This document shows, piece by piece, positions 17,792-27,174 of a DNA stretch of 64,000 bases. Position 1 is the first letter of the stretch; each line of letters starts with the position of its first letter. The notes beneath the pieces were generated by a model. That model searched no databases, was not told where the DNA came from, and saw only the letters and a program-made list of their open reading frames with translations. The position numbers were made by a program, and so were the translations under genes. The DNA lies in the NCBI RefSeq assembly GCF_008365375.1, contig NZ_QOKW01000006.1, positions 124,001 through 188,000 on the forward strand. Direction: 5' to 3'. This stretch comes from Roseomonas genomospecies 6 (GTDB lineage: Bacteria; Pseudomonadota; Alphaproteobacteria; Azospirillales; Azospirillaceae).

Positions 17792-17890
17792 TCAAAGTCC
17801 GGCGGCGTGGCCGAGCAACGTCCAGACGAACAGGGTGCCGAACAGGGCCGCCAGACCGGCGAGTTCACGCAGGAAAACCAGGATCGACAT
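17792..17890 (-). CDS. 32-residue hydrophobic peptide, unknown function
   Basis: This short ORF begins MSILVFLREL and ends LLGHAAGL, with a single hydrophobic helix covering most of residues 10-28. AAGGAG lies six bases upstream of the ATG, one of the best Shine-Dalgarno matches in the window, which is the main reason to call it. Third positions are mostly G or C, as in real local genes. It lies between the AAA ATPase start and kup, on the minus strand. It could be a small membrane-protein regulator. Small size limits certainty. Confidence 0.6.
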   Translation of the reverse strand: MSILVFLRELAGLAALFGTLFVWTLLGHAAGL

Positions 17891-18200
17891 GGCAATCTCC
17901 TTCATCGATGGGCAGCGCCGCGACGGGCAAGCTGCGAAGGATGGCGACGGCTTCGATGAGGAGAGTCATACCAGAACGAAAAATGAACGCAAGCCTCGAA
18001 GTTCTTAATTTGTTCCATTCCGTTCCGGCCCCTCCCTCTTGGTGTGAAGCCTTCCACGCCCTGGCTGGCGGCGTTGCGGAACCGGAACCATATGGTGTTG
18101 TGGGGAAGGGTTGATGTAAGGAGAGGAATCGCGGCCGGGGCATTCCACCCGCAAGGCGGAATCACCGACACCGGACCGCGATCCGAACGAACGGACCATC
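17891..18200. other. Intergenic region upstream of kup
   Basis: These 310 bases hold the ribosome binding site of the small minus-strand peptide at one end and must contain the kup promoter. A locally AT-rich patch lies near 17970-18030. No further gene, riboswitch or clear operator is seen. Confidence 0.5.
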
Positions 18201-20147
18201 ATGGACAGCGGCAACCAGCAAACCGGTGACGGACCGAACGGCGCCGCTCCGGTCTCCGCCCCCGGTTCGGCCCCCACGGGCCATTCTTCTCAGTCCAACC
18301 GCATGCCGGCCCTCGTCCTGGGGGCGCTGGGCGTCGTCTACGGCGACATCGGGACCAGCCCGCTCTACACCATGCGGGAGTCCTTCACCCACACCGGCCT
18401 TCCCTTGGATGAGCCGACCATTCTCGGCATCCTGTCGCTGGCGACCTGGGCGCTGATCATCGTCGTCACCCTGAAATACGTGCTGCTGGTCATGCGGGCG
18501 GACAACCGCGGCGAAGGCGGCGTGCTGGCCCTGGGCACGCTGGCGCACCGGGGGCTGAGTTCCACCTTCGGCAACCGTGCCATCATGGCGCTGGCGATCC
18601 TGGGCATGGCGCTGTTCTACGGCGACAGCCTGATCACCCCGGCCATCTCCGTGCTGAGCGCGGTGGAAGGGCTGAAGGTCGTCACCCCCGCCCTGTCCCC
18701 CTACATCGTCCCGATCACGGTTGCGGTTCTGACCCTTCTGTTCCTCTTCCAGCGGCAGGGAACGGGCCGGGTGGGCATCTTCTTCGGGCCGATCATGGGC
18801 GTTTGGTTCACCACGCTGGCGGTGCTGGGCCTGATGCAGGTGATGCACTGGCCGGACGTGCTGCGCGCGTTCAACCCGCTCTACGGGGTGGCGCTGTTCT
18901 TCGACCATGGCTGGGTCGCGTTCCTGACGCTGGGCGCGGTCGTCCTGGCCGTCACGGGGGCGGAGGCGCTCTACGCCGACATGGGCCATTTCGGACGCGC
19001 GCCGATCCGTTTGGCGTGGCTCTACCTCGTTCTGCCGGCGCTGCTGCTGAACTATTTCGGGCAGGGCGCCATGCTGCTGCACGAACCGGCGACGCTGGAG
19101 AACCCCTTCTTCCATCTGGCGCCGGACTGGGCGCAGCTTCCGCTGGTGATCCTGTCCACGGCGGCGACGGTCATCGCCAGCCAGGCGGTGATCTCCGGCG
19201 CCTTTTCGCTGACCCGGCAGGCGGTGCAGCTCGGCTACCTGCCGCGGCGCGAGATCCGCCACACCTCGGAGCATGAGGTCGGGCAGGTCTACATCCCGCG
19301 CAACAACTGGCTGCTGCTGATCGGCGTGGTGATCCTGGTGATCGGCTTCGGGTCGAGCAGCAATCTGGCCGCCGCCTACGGCGTGTCGGTGACGGGCGCC
19401 ATGGCCATCGACACGATCCTGGCCGCGGTGGTGGCGTGGCGGCTGTGGCGCTGGAACCCGCTGCTGGTCGTGGCCGCCTTCTCCATCCTGCTGGTGATCG
19501 ACCTCGCGCTGTTCGGGGCGACCTTGCTGAAGGTGCCGGACGGCGGCTGGTTTCCGCTTCTGATCGCCGCGGCGGTCTACACGCTGATGACGACGTGGCG
19601 CCGGGGCCGCCGCATCCTGGCCGAACGGCTCTACGCCGACGCCCTGCCGATGGACCTGTTCCTTCAGCGCGTCTCGCCGCAATCGCCGCAGCGCGTCGCC
19701 GGGACGGCCATCTTCATGACCGGCAACCCCGACGTCGTTCCCCACGCCCTTCTGCACAACATCAAGCACAACCGGGTGCTGCACGAGCGGGTGGTGGTCA
19801 TGACCGTCATCATCGAGGAGGTGCCCCGCGTCACCCCGGACCGCGCCGTGATGGTGGAGAAGCTTGGCAAGGGCTTCTTCCGCGTCGTCCTGCGCTTCGG
19901 CTATCTGGAGCAGCCGCACATTCCCCGCGCGCTGGAGCGGTGCCGCCGCTTCGGCCTGCATCTGGACATGATGGAGACGTCCTTCTTCCTGGGCCGCGAG
20001 ACCCTGATCTCGTCCCGCTCCACCGGCCTGCCCGGCTGGCGCGAGCCCGCTTTCATCCTTCTGTCGAAGACGGCCCTGTCGGCGACGGAGTTCTTCTGCA
20101 TCCCGCCGGGGCGGGTGGTCGAGCTGGGCACCCAGGTGGAAATCTGA
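18201..20147 (+). CDS. kup: Kup potassium uptake protein
   Basis: Kup is a low-affinity, proton-coupled K+ importer in the inner membrane. The 648-residue protein has the family signature GVVYGDIGTSPLYT near residue 44, about 12 transmembrane helices up to residue ~460, and a hydrophilic cytoplasmic C-terminal domain. Length matches the family (about 620-650). A long, disordered Ser/Pro/Gly-rich N-terminal leader of ~34 residues precedes the first helix. No kdp or trk genes are adjacent. The stop codon lies in a short triplicated sequence. Confidence 0.95.
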   Translation: MDSGNQQTGDGPNGAAPVSAPGSAPTGHSSQSNRMPALVLGALGVVYGDIGTSPLYTMRESFTHTGLPLDEPTILGILSLATWALIIVVTLKYVLLVMRADNRGEGGVLALGTLAHRGLSSTFGNRAIMALAILGMALFYGDSLITPAISVLSAVEGLKVVTPALSPYIVPITVAVLTLLFLFQRQGTGRVGIFFGPIMGVWFTTLAVLGLMQVMHWPDVLRAFNPLYGVALFFDHGWVAFLTLGAVVLAVTGAEALYADMGHFGRAPIRLAWLYLVLPALLLNYFGQGAMLLHEPATLENPFFHLAPDWAQLPLVILSTAATVIASQAVISGAFSLTRQAVQLGYLPRREIRHTSEHEVGQVYIPRNNWLLLIGVVILVIGFGSSSNLAAAYGVSVTGAMAIDTILAAVVAWRLWRWNPLLVVAAFSILLVIDLALFGATLLKVPDGGWFPLLIAAAVYTLMTTWRRGRRILAERLYADALPMDLFLQRVSPQSPQRVAGTAIFMTGNPDVVPHALLHNIKHNRVLHERVVVMTVIIEEVPRVTPDRAVMVEKLGKGFFRVVLRFGYLEQPHIPRALERCRRFGLHLDMMETSFFLGRETLISSRSTGLPGWREPAFILLSKTALSATEFFCIPPGRVVELGTQVEI

Positions 20148-20178
20148 CGGGGGTCGAAATCTGAGGGGGTGAAATCTA
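20139..20178. repeat. Three short tandem copies of GAAATCT(G)A at the kup stop
   Basis: GAAATCT occurs at 20139, 20156 and 20171, the first two followed by GA and a G run. The first copy contains the kup stop codon and the third overlaps the stop codon of the convergent solute-binding gene. Confidence 0.8.
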
Positions 20179-20994
20179 ATCCCGCGACACGATGGGGGTC
20201 AGGCGGAAGCGGGCGGCGGCGGCCTCCAGCCTCCCGTCGCCCTTGACCGCCTCGACGAACCGGTTCACCCGATCCAGCCAAGCGGGGTCCCCGGGCGCCA
20301 CCGCATAGGCATAGGGCGTGGTCTGCACCGGGCGATCCGGCGCGATCAGATGCGCCCATTGGTGAAAGGCCAGCATCCGCTGCCCATAGGGATAATCGGT
20401 CAGAAAGGCGTCGGCGCGTCCGGACTGGACCTCCTCCTCCCGCTCCTGCGGTCCCGACACGATGTGGACGCTGGCCTTGCGAAAGGTCCGGTGCGCGAAA
20501 TCGTCCATGAAGGTGCCCTTCTGGACGGCCACCACCATGCCCTCCTGGTCCAGATCGTCCCACCGCAGGATGCGCGGATGCGTCTGGGAGGACACGGCAT
20601 AGATGCCGCTGCGCAGGTAGGGCCGGCTGAAGGCCACCTTCTCCGCACGGGCCGCGGTCACGCCGATCCCGAACATGCCGATGTCGCACCGGTCGCCCAG
20701 CAGGTCGGCGATGAAGCTCGGGAAACCGCTTTCCATGAAGCTCACCCGCGCGCCCAGATCCTGGGCGAAGGCCCGCGCCATGTCGATGTCCAGCCCCTGA
20801 AGCTCCCCGCTGTAAGGGTTGCGGTAGGAGATGGCGTAATAGTCCGGCCACATGCAGACGCGAAGCAGCCCGGTGCGCTGCACCCGGTCCAGCCGGCTCT
20901 CCGCCTGGGCCGGCGCCGTGCCGGCGACCAGAAACGACGTCTGGAGCGCCGTATGAAGCGCCAATGCCGTCAGTGCGATGAACAGACGCCGCAC
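20176..20994 (-). CDS. Periplasmic solute-binding protein, family 3 (amino-acid type)
   Basis: The 272-residue protein has a Sec signal peptide ending near AQAES and a type 3 extracellular solute-binding fold: LLRVCMWPDYYAISYRNP, LQGLDIDMARAFAQDLG and CDIGMFGIGVTAARAEKVAFS are the recognisable segments. Such proteins bind polar amino acids or related compounds for ABC import, or act as sensory partners. No permease or ATPase gene is adjacent, so a sensory role with the neighbouring hybrid kinase is possible but unproven. The start is GTG with AAGGGC upstream. It is divergent from the kinase gene. Confidence 0.85.
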   Translation of the reverse strand: MRRLFIALTALALHTALQTSFLVAGTAPAQAESRLDRVQRTGLLRVCMWPDYYAISYRNPYSGELQGLDIDMARAFAQDLGARVSFMESGFPSFIADLLGDRCDIGMFGIGVTAARAEKVAFSRPYLRSGIYAVSSQTHPRILRWDDLDQEGMVVAVQKGTFMDDFAHRTFRKASVHIVSGPQEREEEVQSGRADAFLTDYPYGQRMLAFHQWAHLIAPDRPVQTTPYAYAVAPGDPAWLDRVNRFVEAVKGDGRLEAAAARFRLTPIVSRD

Positions 20995-21133
20995 GCCCTT
21001 GCGCCCCCGGATTGCGGCCCCGAAATCGGCCTCTCAGACCGCGGCAGGATAGCACCGCCCCCCCTTGCTGCACAGCGGATGCTTGCGATTCGCCAGCCCC
21101 CTGTTAAGATTCTCGCGACGTCAGCACACCCCC

Positions 21134-24100
21134 ATGGAGCCGCGCGTGATGGCCGGATCTGGCCTGTTCCAGCATCGGGGTGCCCTCCTCGCGCTGGCCT
21201 TCCTGTCGGTGATGGCCCTTCTGTTCGCAGTCGCCTACGACGTCCATGTCGACCGGCAATTGACGCTGAAGAACGCGGCGGAGAACGTCGACAATCTGGC
21301 GAGCGCTTTGGAAGCGTCGATCAGCCGCACGGTCCAGACGGTGGACGTCACGCTGGCCTCCGTCGGCGATGCCGTGCATTTCAGTGGCCTGCTGCGCGGT
21401 TCGGCAGCTCAAGGCGGCGAAGACGCCGCGCTGTCGCTCCTGCTTCAGGAGCGGCTCCGCCGCTCGCCGCACATCCGCGGCCTGTCCGTGCTCGACCGGT
21501 ACGGCGTTCTGGCGGCAACCACGGAGGACCCGCGGCTGGTCGGCTCCTCCTTCGCCGAGTTGGACCTGTTCCGCTCCCACCTGTCCGGGAGGAGCAGCGG
21601 GCTCCATGTCGGCAATCCGGTGCGGGGGCGCTTCCTGGCGCCGGGTGGCGTGGCGGGCGACCGATCCGGAAAATGGGTCCTGCCGATGAGCCGGGCCATC
21701 CGCGGATCGGATGGGGAGCTTCTGGGAGTGGCGGTCGCCTCGGTCAATCCCGAATATCTGCAAAGCGTCTTCCGGGCGGTGCGCAACGGCCTGCGTGGCA
21801 CGGTGTCTCTCTACCGCCAGGACGGGGTGCTTCTGACCCGGCTTCCGCAGGACGGGGCGGAGGGCATCGGCGCGCTGATGGCGGGGACCGATCTGTTTCG
21901 GCTTCATGTTCCCGCTGCCGAAGGCGGCGTGTTCCGGGAAACCGCGCCGGACGGGAGCGCGCGCATCACCGCCTATCGTGTGACGCCGATCTGGCCGCTG
22001 GTTCTGGCGATCAGCCGCAGCGAGGACGAGGAACTGGCGGGCTGGTGGACCAACCAGATGGAACTCGCCGCCATCGCGCTGGGCTCCGGGCTGGTCATCC
22101 TGCTGTTCGCCACCGTGCTGACCGTGCTGCGCCGCAAGGACGCCGAGTTGGAGGACGGCAACGCCCGTTTCAACGCGCTTCTGGAAACCGCCGTGGAGGG
22201 CATTCTGACGGCGCGGGCCGACGGCGTCATCGAGTCCGCGAACACCGCGGCCCACCGCATCTTCGGCTATCCGCCCGGCAGCCTGATCGGACGCCATCTG
22301 CGGGATTTGATGGAGCAGCGGCACCACGCCGCCCACAGCCGCATCATGGACGCCATCGCGGCGGGTTCCCGCCGGATCGGCCCGAACTTCTCCCGCGAGG
22401 TGGACGGGTTGCGGATGAATGGGGAGGTGTTTCCCCTGGACCTGTCCCTGGCCGAGGTGCGGACGCAGCAGGGCATCCTCTTCGCCGCCTTCTTCCGCGA
22501 CCTGTCGGAACGCAAACGCGTGGAGCGGGCACTCACAGACGCCAAGGAGAAGGCCGAGGCCGGGCAGCGCAGCAAGATGGAATTCCTGGCGACCATGAGC
22601 CACGAGATCCGGACGCCCATGAACGGGGTGATCGGCATGGCCGGCCTGCTTCAGGAAACCGACCTCGACGACGAGCAGCGCGGCTATGCCGACACCATCC
22701 GCGATTCCGCGGAATCGCTGCTGACCATCATCAACGACATCCTGGACTTCTCGAAGATCGACGCCGGGCGCCTCACGCTGGAGATTTCCGACTTCGAAGC
22801 CGTGCCGCTGGTGGAAAGCGTCGTCGAACTGCTGGCCCCGCGCGCCGCCGCGAAGGGGTTGGAACTGGCCTTCCACGTTCCTCCGGCTCTGCACGCGCCG
22901 CTGCGTGGCGATCCCGGGCGGTTGCGCCAGATCCTCATCAACCTTGCGGGAAACGCGATCAAGTTCACCGACCACGGCAGCGTGACCGTCGTGCTGTCGG
23001 TGGAGCAGGAGACCGCCACCGAAGAGGACGGCGGGCCGGAACCGCAAGGCGCGGAGAACCGCGCCCCGCAGGAAACACCCGTGACCGTCCGGTTCGAGGT
23101 GCGCGACACCGGCATCGGCATCGCCACGGCGGACCGCAAGCGGCTGTTCACCATGTTCAGCCAAGTGGACGGGTCGTCGGCCCGCCGTCACGGCGGGACG
23201 GGGCTGGGCCTGGCCATCTGCAAGCGCCTGACGGAGCTGATGGGCGGACGCATCGGCGTGCACAGCATGCCCGGCGAAGGCAGCGTCTTCTGGGTCACCA
23301 TCCCGTTGTGGCGCGGCACCCGGATGGAAGCCGCGCCCGCGCCGCGGCAGCCGGGCTCCTGGGCCGGGCGGCGGATTCTGCTGGTGGACGATGTGACGGT
23401 GAACCGCGAATTGCTCGCCCGTCAGCTCGCCGCGATTGGGCTGGAGACCGAGTCCATCGCCACGGGAGAGGATGCCCTGCGCCGGCTTCTGGCCGCTCGG
23501 GCGGAGGGCCGGCCCTTCGACGCCGCCATCCTCGATCTCTGCATGCCGGGGCTGACCGGGCCGGAACTGGCCGCCCGCATCCGTGCCGAGCCCGCCCTGG
23601 CCGACCTTCCTCTGGCGCTGGCCTCGTCCCACCGGATGGACGAGCTGGACGGGAACGCCGCCGGTGTCGACGAGGTGCGGATCGTCAAGCCCATCCGCTC
23701 CGCGGCGCTCCGCGCGGCCCTGTCGCGCCTGTTCCACCGCCATGAGCCAGGGGACCCGTCGCAGGGCGCACCCCCGGCACGGCAAGGCACGCCCGACATG
23801 GAATCGCCAGGGGAATCGCCAGGGGAGGCGCCCGGAACGGCCCGCCGCCGCGTTCTGGTGGCCGAGGACAACCCGGTGAATCTCCAGGTGACTCTGGCCC
23901 TGCTGCGGCGGGCCGGCCATATGGTCGATTCCGTGTCGAACGGGCTGGAGGCGGTCAACGCCGTCGCCGCCCTGCCCTACGATCTCGTCCTGATGGATGT
24001 GCAGATGCCGGAGATGGACGGACTCGCGGCCAGCCGCGCCATCCGCGAACTCGACGGCCCCGCCGCCCAGGTTCCCATCGTCGCCATGACCGCCAACGCC

Positions 24101-24649
24101 ATGATGGGGGATCAGGCCGCGTGTCTGGCCGCCGGAATGGACGATTACCTGCCCAAGCCCATCGCGGCGGAGCAGCTTCTTCGAGTCGTCAATCGTTGGG
24201 GCGGTTCCGGGATGGGCGGCGGTGCCGTCAAACCGACATCGCATTCGGAGGCCAAGGCGGCCCCGCCGCGGATCGACCACGCCAAGCGCAAGGACCTGCG
24301 CGCCGCGATCGGGGACGAAGGCTTTGCCCTGCTGATGAAAACCTTCCTCCGCGAAACGGCCATCCACCTCGACCGGCTGGGGCGGGGCGCGCAGGACGGC
24401 GATTTCGCCGTGGTGGAGCGCGAGGCCCATATCCTCAAGGGAGCAGCGGGCAACGTCGGCTTCGCCGAAGCCGCCGCGCTGGCCGACGGACTTTTGGCGG
24501 CGGCCCGTCGGAAGGACGCCGCCAGCATCGCCGGGGACCGCATCCAGGCCCTGGAAGCCGCCCTGAGGGAGGCCGAGCGGGCTTGCGCCCCCCGGGACGA
24601 TGTGCCGAGCGGGCGGGAGATGGTGGCACCGGGGAAGGGACTTGTGTAA
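21134..24649 (+). CDS. Hybrid sensor histidine kinase with two receivers and an Hpt domain
   Basis: This 1171-residue membrane kinase has transmembrane helices at about residues 16-36 and 311-332 enclosing a ~270-residue periplasmic (Cache-like) sensor. A PAS domain follows (about 345-460), then HisKA with H490 in [11 protein letters not shown], HATPase with GNAIKF and the G boxes, receiver 1 (D801 in AILDLCMPG), receiver 2 (D955 in VLMDVQMPE) and a C-terminal Hpt with H1099 in HILKGAAGN. This is a full phosphorelay in one protein. The ATG at 21134 is preferred to a TTG at 21065. The receiver-ATPase gene follows 51 bases later and is the likely phosphate acceptor. Confidence 0.92.
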   Translation: MEPRVMAGSGLFQHRGALLALAFLSVMALLFAVAYDVHVDRQLTLKNAAENVDNLASALEASISRTVQTVDVTLASVGDAVHFSGLLRGSAAQGGEDAALSLLLQERLRRSPHIRGLSVLDRYGVLAATTEDPRLVGSSFAELDLFRSHLSGRSSGLHVGNPVRGRFLAPGGVAGDRSGKWVLPMSRAIRGSDGELLGVAVASVNPEYLQSVFRAVRNGLRGTVSLYRQDGVLLTRLPQDGAEGIGALMAGTDLFRLHVPAAEGGVFRETAPDGSARITAYRVTPIWPLVLAISRSEDEELAGWWTNQMELAAIALGSGLVILLFATVLTVLRRKDAELEDGNARFNALLETAVEGILTARADGVIESANTAAHRIFGYPPGSLIGRHLRDLMEQRHHAAHSRIMDAIAAGSRRIGPNFSREVDGLRMNGEVFPLDLSLAEVRTQQGILFAAFFRDLSERKRVERALTDAKEKAEAGQRSKMEFLATMSHEIRTPMNGVIGMAGLLQETDLDDEQRGYADTIRDSAESLLTIINDILDFSKIDAGRLTLEISDFEAVPLVESVVELLAPRAAAKGLELAFHVPPALHAPLRGDPGRLRQILINLAGNAIKFTDHGSVTVVLSVEQETATEEDGGPEPQGAENRAPQETPVTVRFEVRDTGIGIATADRKRLFTMFSQVDGSSARRHGGTGLGLAICKRLTELMGGRIGVHSMPGEGSVFWVTIPLWRGTRMEAAPAPRQPGSWAGRRILLVDDVTVNRELLARQLAAIGLETESIATGEDALRRLLAARAEGRPFDAAILDLCMPGLTGPELAARIRAEPALADLPLALASSHRMDELDGNAAGVDEVRIVKPIRSAALRAALSRLFHRHEPGDPSQGAPPARQGTPDMESPGESPGEAPGTARRRVLVAEDNPVNLQVTLALLRRAGHMVDSVSNGLEAVNAVAALPYDLVLMDVQMPEMDGLAASRAIRELDGPAAQVPIVAMTANAMMGDQAACLAAGMDDYLPKPIAAEQLLRVVNRWGGSGMGGGAVKPTSHSEAKAAPPRIDHAKRKDLRAAIGDEGFALLMKTFLRETAIHLDRLGRGAQDGDFAVVEREAHILKGAAGNVGFAEAAALADGLLAAARRKDAASIAGDRIQALEAALREAERACAPRDDVPSGREMVAPGKGLV

Positions 24650-24700
24650 AATTGCAAGACCGGTGAGGCATTTCCCGCATTCCGACGTGAGTTCGCCGCC

Positions 24701-25603
24701 ATGGCCGATCCCATCACCGCCCTCGTCGTGGACGACGAGGAGATGAGCCGTGCCATCGCGTCCGGTTATCTGGCGCGCATGGGTTACCGGACACTGGAGG
24801 TTCCGACCGGAAAGGCGGCCTGGGAGCTTCTGTCCGGGCGGCGGCAGCCGGTGCATATGGTGCTGCTGGACCGGCACCTGCCCGACATGGACGGCGTGGC
24901 CCTGCTGGCCCGGATGAAGGCCGATGCGGAGCTGGCCTCCATTCCCGTGGTCATGCAGACCACCTCCGACAGCAGCGCGGACATCGCGCAGGCGATCCAG
25001 GCCGGCGTCTTCTACTATCTCATCAAGCCCTATCATGGGGATCTGCTGCGCTCCGTCGCGGCGGCGGCCATCGACGACCACACGCGGCTGAAGCGGTTGG
25101 AGGGCGACGTGCGCTCCCACGCCGGGGCCATGGCCCTGCTTCAGGAGGGCGTCTTCCACTTCCGTACCCCGCAGGAGGCCCACAATCTCGCCGTCGCGGT
25201 GTCCTCCGCGCTGCCGAAGACCCGCAAGCTCGCCTTCGGGCTGGTGGAGTTGCTTCTCAACGCGGTGGAGCACGGCAATCTCGGCATCGGCTACGAGACG
25301 AAAAGCGCGCTGAAGCAGGGCAACCGCCTGACACGGGAGATCGAGGAGCGGCTCGCCCGCCCGGAGAACCACGCCAAGTTCGCCACCCTGCGAATCGAAC
25401 GTGCCCCCGGGTCCGTCGCCTTCACCGTATCGGACATGGGCGAAGGCTTCGACTGGACCCGTTACCTCTCCATGGATGCCAACCGGCTGAGCGCCTCGCA
25501 TGGCCGCGGCATCGCGCTGGCCCGCATGATCGCCTTCGACGAGCTGACCTACCTCGGCAGCGGCAGCACCGTGGTCGGCACCGTGCGGCTGGCCGATCCC
25601 TGA
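24701..25603 (+). CDS. Response regulator with serine-kinase-type ATPase output (RsbW-like)
   Basis: The 300-residue protein joins an N-terminal receiver (D11/D12, phosphoacceptor D57 in VLLDRHLPDMDG, K109 in YLIKPY) to a C-terminal GHKL ATPase domain of the anti-sigma-factor kinase type. Its N box is ELLLNAVEHGN (N187), followed by VSDMGEGFDW and SHGRGIALA. Proteins of this kind phosphorylate a STAS antagonist or bind a sigma or anti-sigma factor, with activity set by receiver phosphorylation. It lies just after the Hpt-containing hybrid kinase, which suggests a direct relay, and is convergent with the PP2C phosphatase gene 13 bases away. Confidence 0.9.
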   Translation: MADPITALVVDDEEMSRAIASGYLARMGYRTLEVPTGKAAWELLSGRRQPVHMVLLDRHLPDMDGVALLARMKADAELASIPVVMQTTSDSSADIAQAIQAGVFYYLIKPYHGDLLRSVAAAAIDDHTRLKRLEGDVRSHAGAMALLQEGVFHFRTPQEAHNLAVAVSSALPKTRKLAFGLVELLLNAVEHGNLGIGYETKSALKQGNRLTREIEERLARPENHAKFATLRIERAPGSVAFTVSDMGEGFDWTRYLSMDANRLSASHGRGIALARMIAFDELTYLGSGSTVVGTVRLADP

Positions 25604-25615
25604 CGGTCGGCTCCG

Positions 25616-26818
25616 TTACATCGCGCGGGTCATCCAGAGCGCCGTCAGGTCGTCGGCGAGCGGGCGCGGCATCACCGTGAAGTAGCGCTCCAGCAGGGCC
25701 GGCAGCTTTCCCTCTCCGCTGCACCGGCGCACGAGGTCGAGCACTCCGTCATAGCCGAAGGGCCGCCCCTCCCAATCGCGCGCTTCGAACAGGGCGTCGC
25801 TGAACAGGAACAGGAAGGCGCCGGGCGGGAAGTCGAGGCAACGGTTGCGGTAGCGGGCCTCCGCCGAAACCCCGAGCGGCAGGCCGACGCTCTCCCCCAC
25901 CCGCAGGGTCCGGCCGGGAACGCCGATGATCGGCTTCGGCGCGCCGGCGGTGGCATAGGTCAGCCGGTGTTCCGCGGTGTCCACCACCGCGTAGAGCATC
26001 GCCGCGAACTGCGTCTCCGGCAACAGCCCGACCAGCAAGCGGTTGATCGCCCCCAGCATCGCCGCCGGATCGTCGCCGGGCAGGTCGATCTTGGCGAGCA
26101 GGGCGTGCAGGCGGAAGGTGTTCAGCGCCGCCGCCACCCCATGGCCGGTGAAGTCGCAGAGGAACACGGCGAAGCGCGTCGCGTCGATGGCCCGCGCGCC
26201 CCAGATGTCGCCGCCCAATTCGGAGCTGGATTCGAAATGGCTGTCCAGCCGGACGGCGTAGCGCTTCTCCAGATCCCGCACCTCGGCGGCGTCCGGCAAC
26301 AGGCCGAGTTGCATGTCGCGGGCGATCGCCATGCGCTGGACGGCGCCGGTGTGGAACGCCTGAAGACTGCGTATGACCTCCTGCAAGGAACGGTTGAGCG
26401 AGCGGTTTTCGAGATGGAGGCGCAGCCGGGCGTTCAGTTCGGTCCGCAGGACCGGGCGCGCGATGATGTCCGTGGCGCCGAGCGCCAGCGCCCGCCCGCG
26501 CTCCGCCGCCGACGCGAAACGCCCGATCACCACGACCGGCAGGTCCCGAACGCCGCAGCCGGCGCGCAGCCCGTCGATCAATTCCGGCGTTCCCCGAACC
26601 AGCGACCAGTCCAGCAGCGCAAGGTCGGGCCGCGTCGCCTCGGCCAATGCCAATGTCTCTTCCGGGTCGAAGGCCAGATCGACGGTGCGGACGCCGATGG
26701 CCCCGAAGCTGTCGCGCAACGCCGACGCCACGCCGACCCGCGGCTGACCCAGCAGCACCCTTTGGCCGCCGGAGGCTGGGCGCGCGGCGGTCGGCCCGGC
26801 AGGCGCGTTCGTCGCCAC
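25616..26818 (-). CDS. Receiver-PP2C (SpoIIE/RsbU-type) serine phosphatase
   Basis: The 400-residue protein has a receiver-like domain (about 20-140) linked by a helical stretch to a PP2C-type phosphatase with ESSSELGGDIWG, DFTGHGVAAAL and PLADDLTALWM as metal-binding motifs. Such enzymes dephosphorylate a phosphorylated STAS protein, here presumably the one encoded immediately upstream (6 bases away). D70 is present, but the acidic pair at the start is replaced (LLGQPRVG) and the conserved Lys appears as Arg (IARPV), so phosphorylation may be altered or lost. The start is GTG, probably translationally coupled to the STAS gene. Confidence 0.9.
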   Translation of the reverse strand: MATNAPAGPTAARPASGGQRVLLGQPRVGVASALRDSFGAIGVRTVDLAFDPEETLALAEATRPDLALLDWSLVRGTPELIDGLRAGCGVRDLPVVVIGRFASAAERGRALALGATDIIARPVLRTELNARLRLHLENRSLNRSLQEVIRSLQAFHTGAVQRMAIARDMQLGLLPDAAEVRDLEKRYAVRLDSHFESSSELGGDIWGARAIDATRFAVFLCDFTGHGVAAALNTFRLHALLAKIDLPGDDPAAMLGAINRLLVGLLPETQFAAMLYAVVDTAEHRLTYATAGAPKPIIGVPGRTLRVGESVGLPLGVSAEARYRNRCLDFPPGAFLFLFSDALFEARDWEGRPFGYDGVLDLVRRCSGEGKLPALLERYFTVMPRPLADDLTALWMTRAM

Positions 26819-26824
26819 CGAGGA

Positions 26825-27130
26825 TCAGAAATCGCAGGTGATGATGGTGTGGAACTCCGAAATCTCGATCATCTCCCGCACCTGCCCGCGCGGCCGCCGC
26901 AGCCGAAGCTTCACCCGCGAGCGGTTTGCCGTGTTGTTGGCGAGCACGAGAAGGCCGAGTCCCGCCGAATCGATGAAGTCGAGGCTTTCCAGGTTCAGCA
27001 CGCAGTCGGTGAAGGCGCCGCCTTCCATGCCTTCGATGATCTTGCGGAAATCGTCGTTGGATTCGAAGGTCAGTTGCCCCCGCAGGTCGATTTCCCGGAC
27101 GGCGCCCTGGTTGCGGACGGTGTAGTTCAT
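26825..27130 (-). CDS. STAS-domain anti-sigma-factor antagonist
   Basis: This 101-residue cytoplasmic protein is a single STAS domain. The regulatory Ser is S55 in NLESLDFIDSAGLGLL, the conserved phosphorylation site. In partner-switching systems its phosphorylation by an RsbW-type kinase and dephosphorylation by a PP2C enzyme decide which partner it binds; both candidate enzymes are encoded next door. The start MNYTVRNQG is preferred; an in-frame extension to 27172 is less family-like. It begins 44 bases after the chemoreceptor stop on the same strand. Confidence 0.9.
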   Translation of the reverse strand: MNYTVRNQGAVREIDLRGQLTFESNDDFRKIIEGMEGGAFTDCVLNLESLDFIDSAGLGLLVLANNTANRSRVKLRLRRPRGQVREMIEISEFHTIITCDF

Positions 27131-27174
27131 ATCGCACCCATCATTGAACGGTCTTGCGGCTGCATCCGGCACGG

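Noticed and set aside
21104..25501. A 1465-codon open frame on the minus strand opposite the hybrid kinase
   Set aside because: It is the antisense of a well-supported multidomain kinase, with composition and low-complexity His/Arg/Gln-rich sequence typical of antisense frames in GC-rich DNA.
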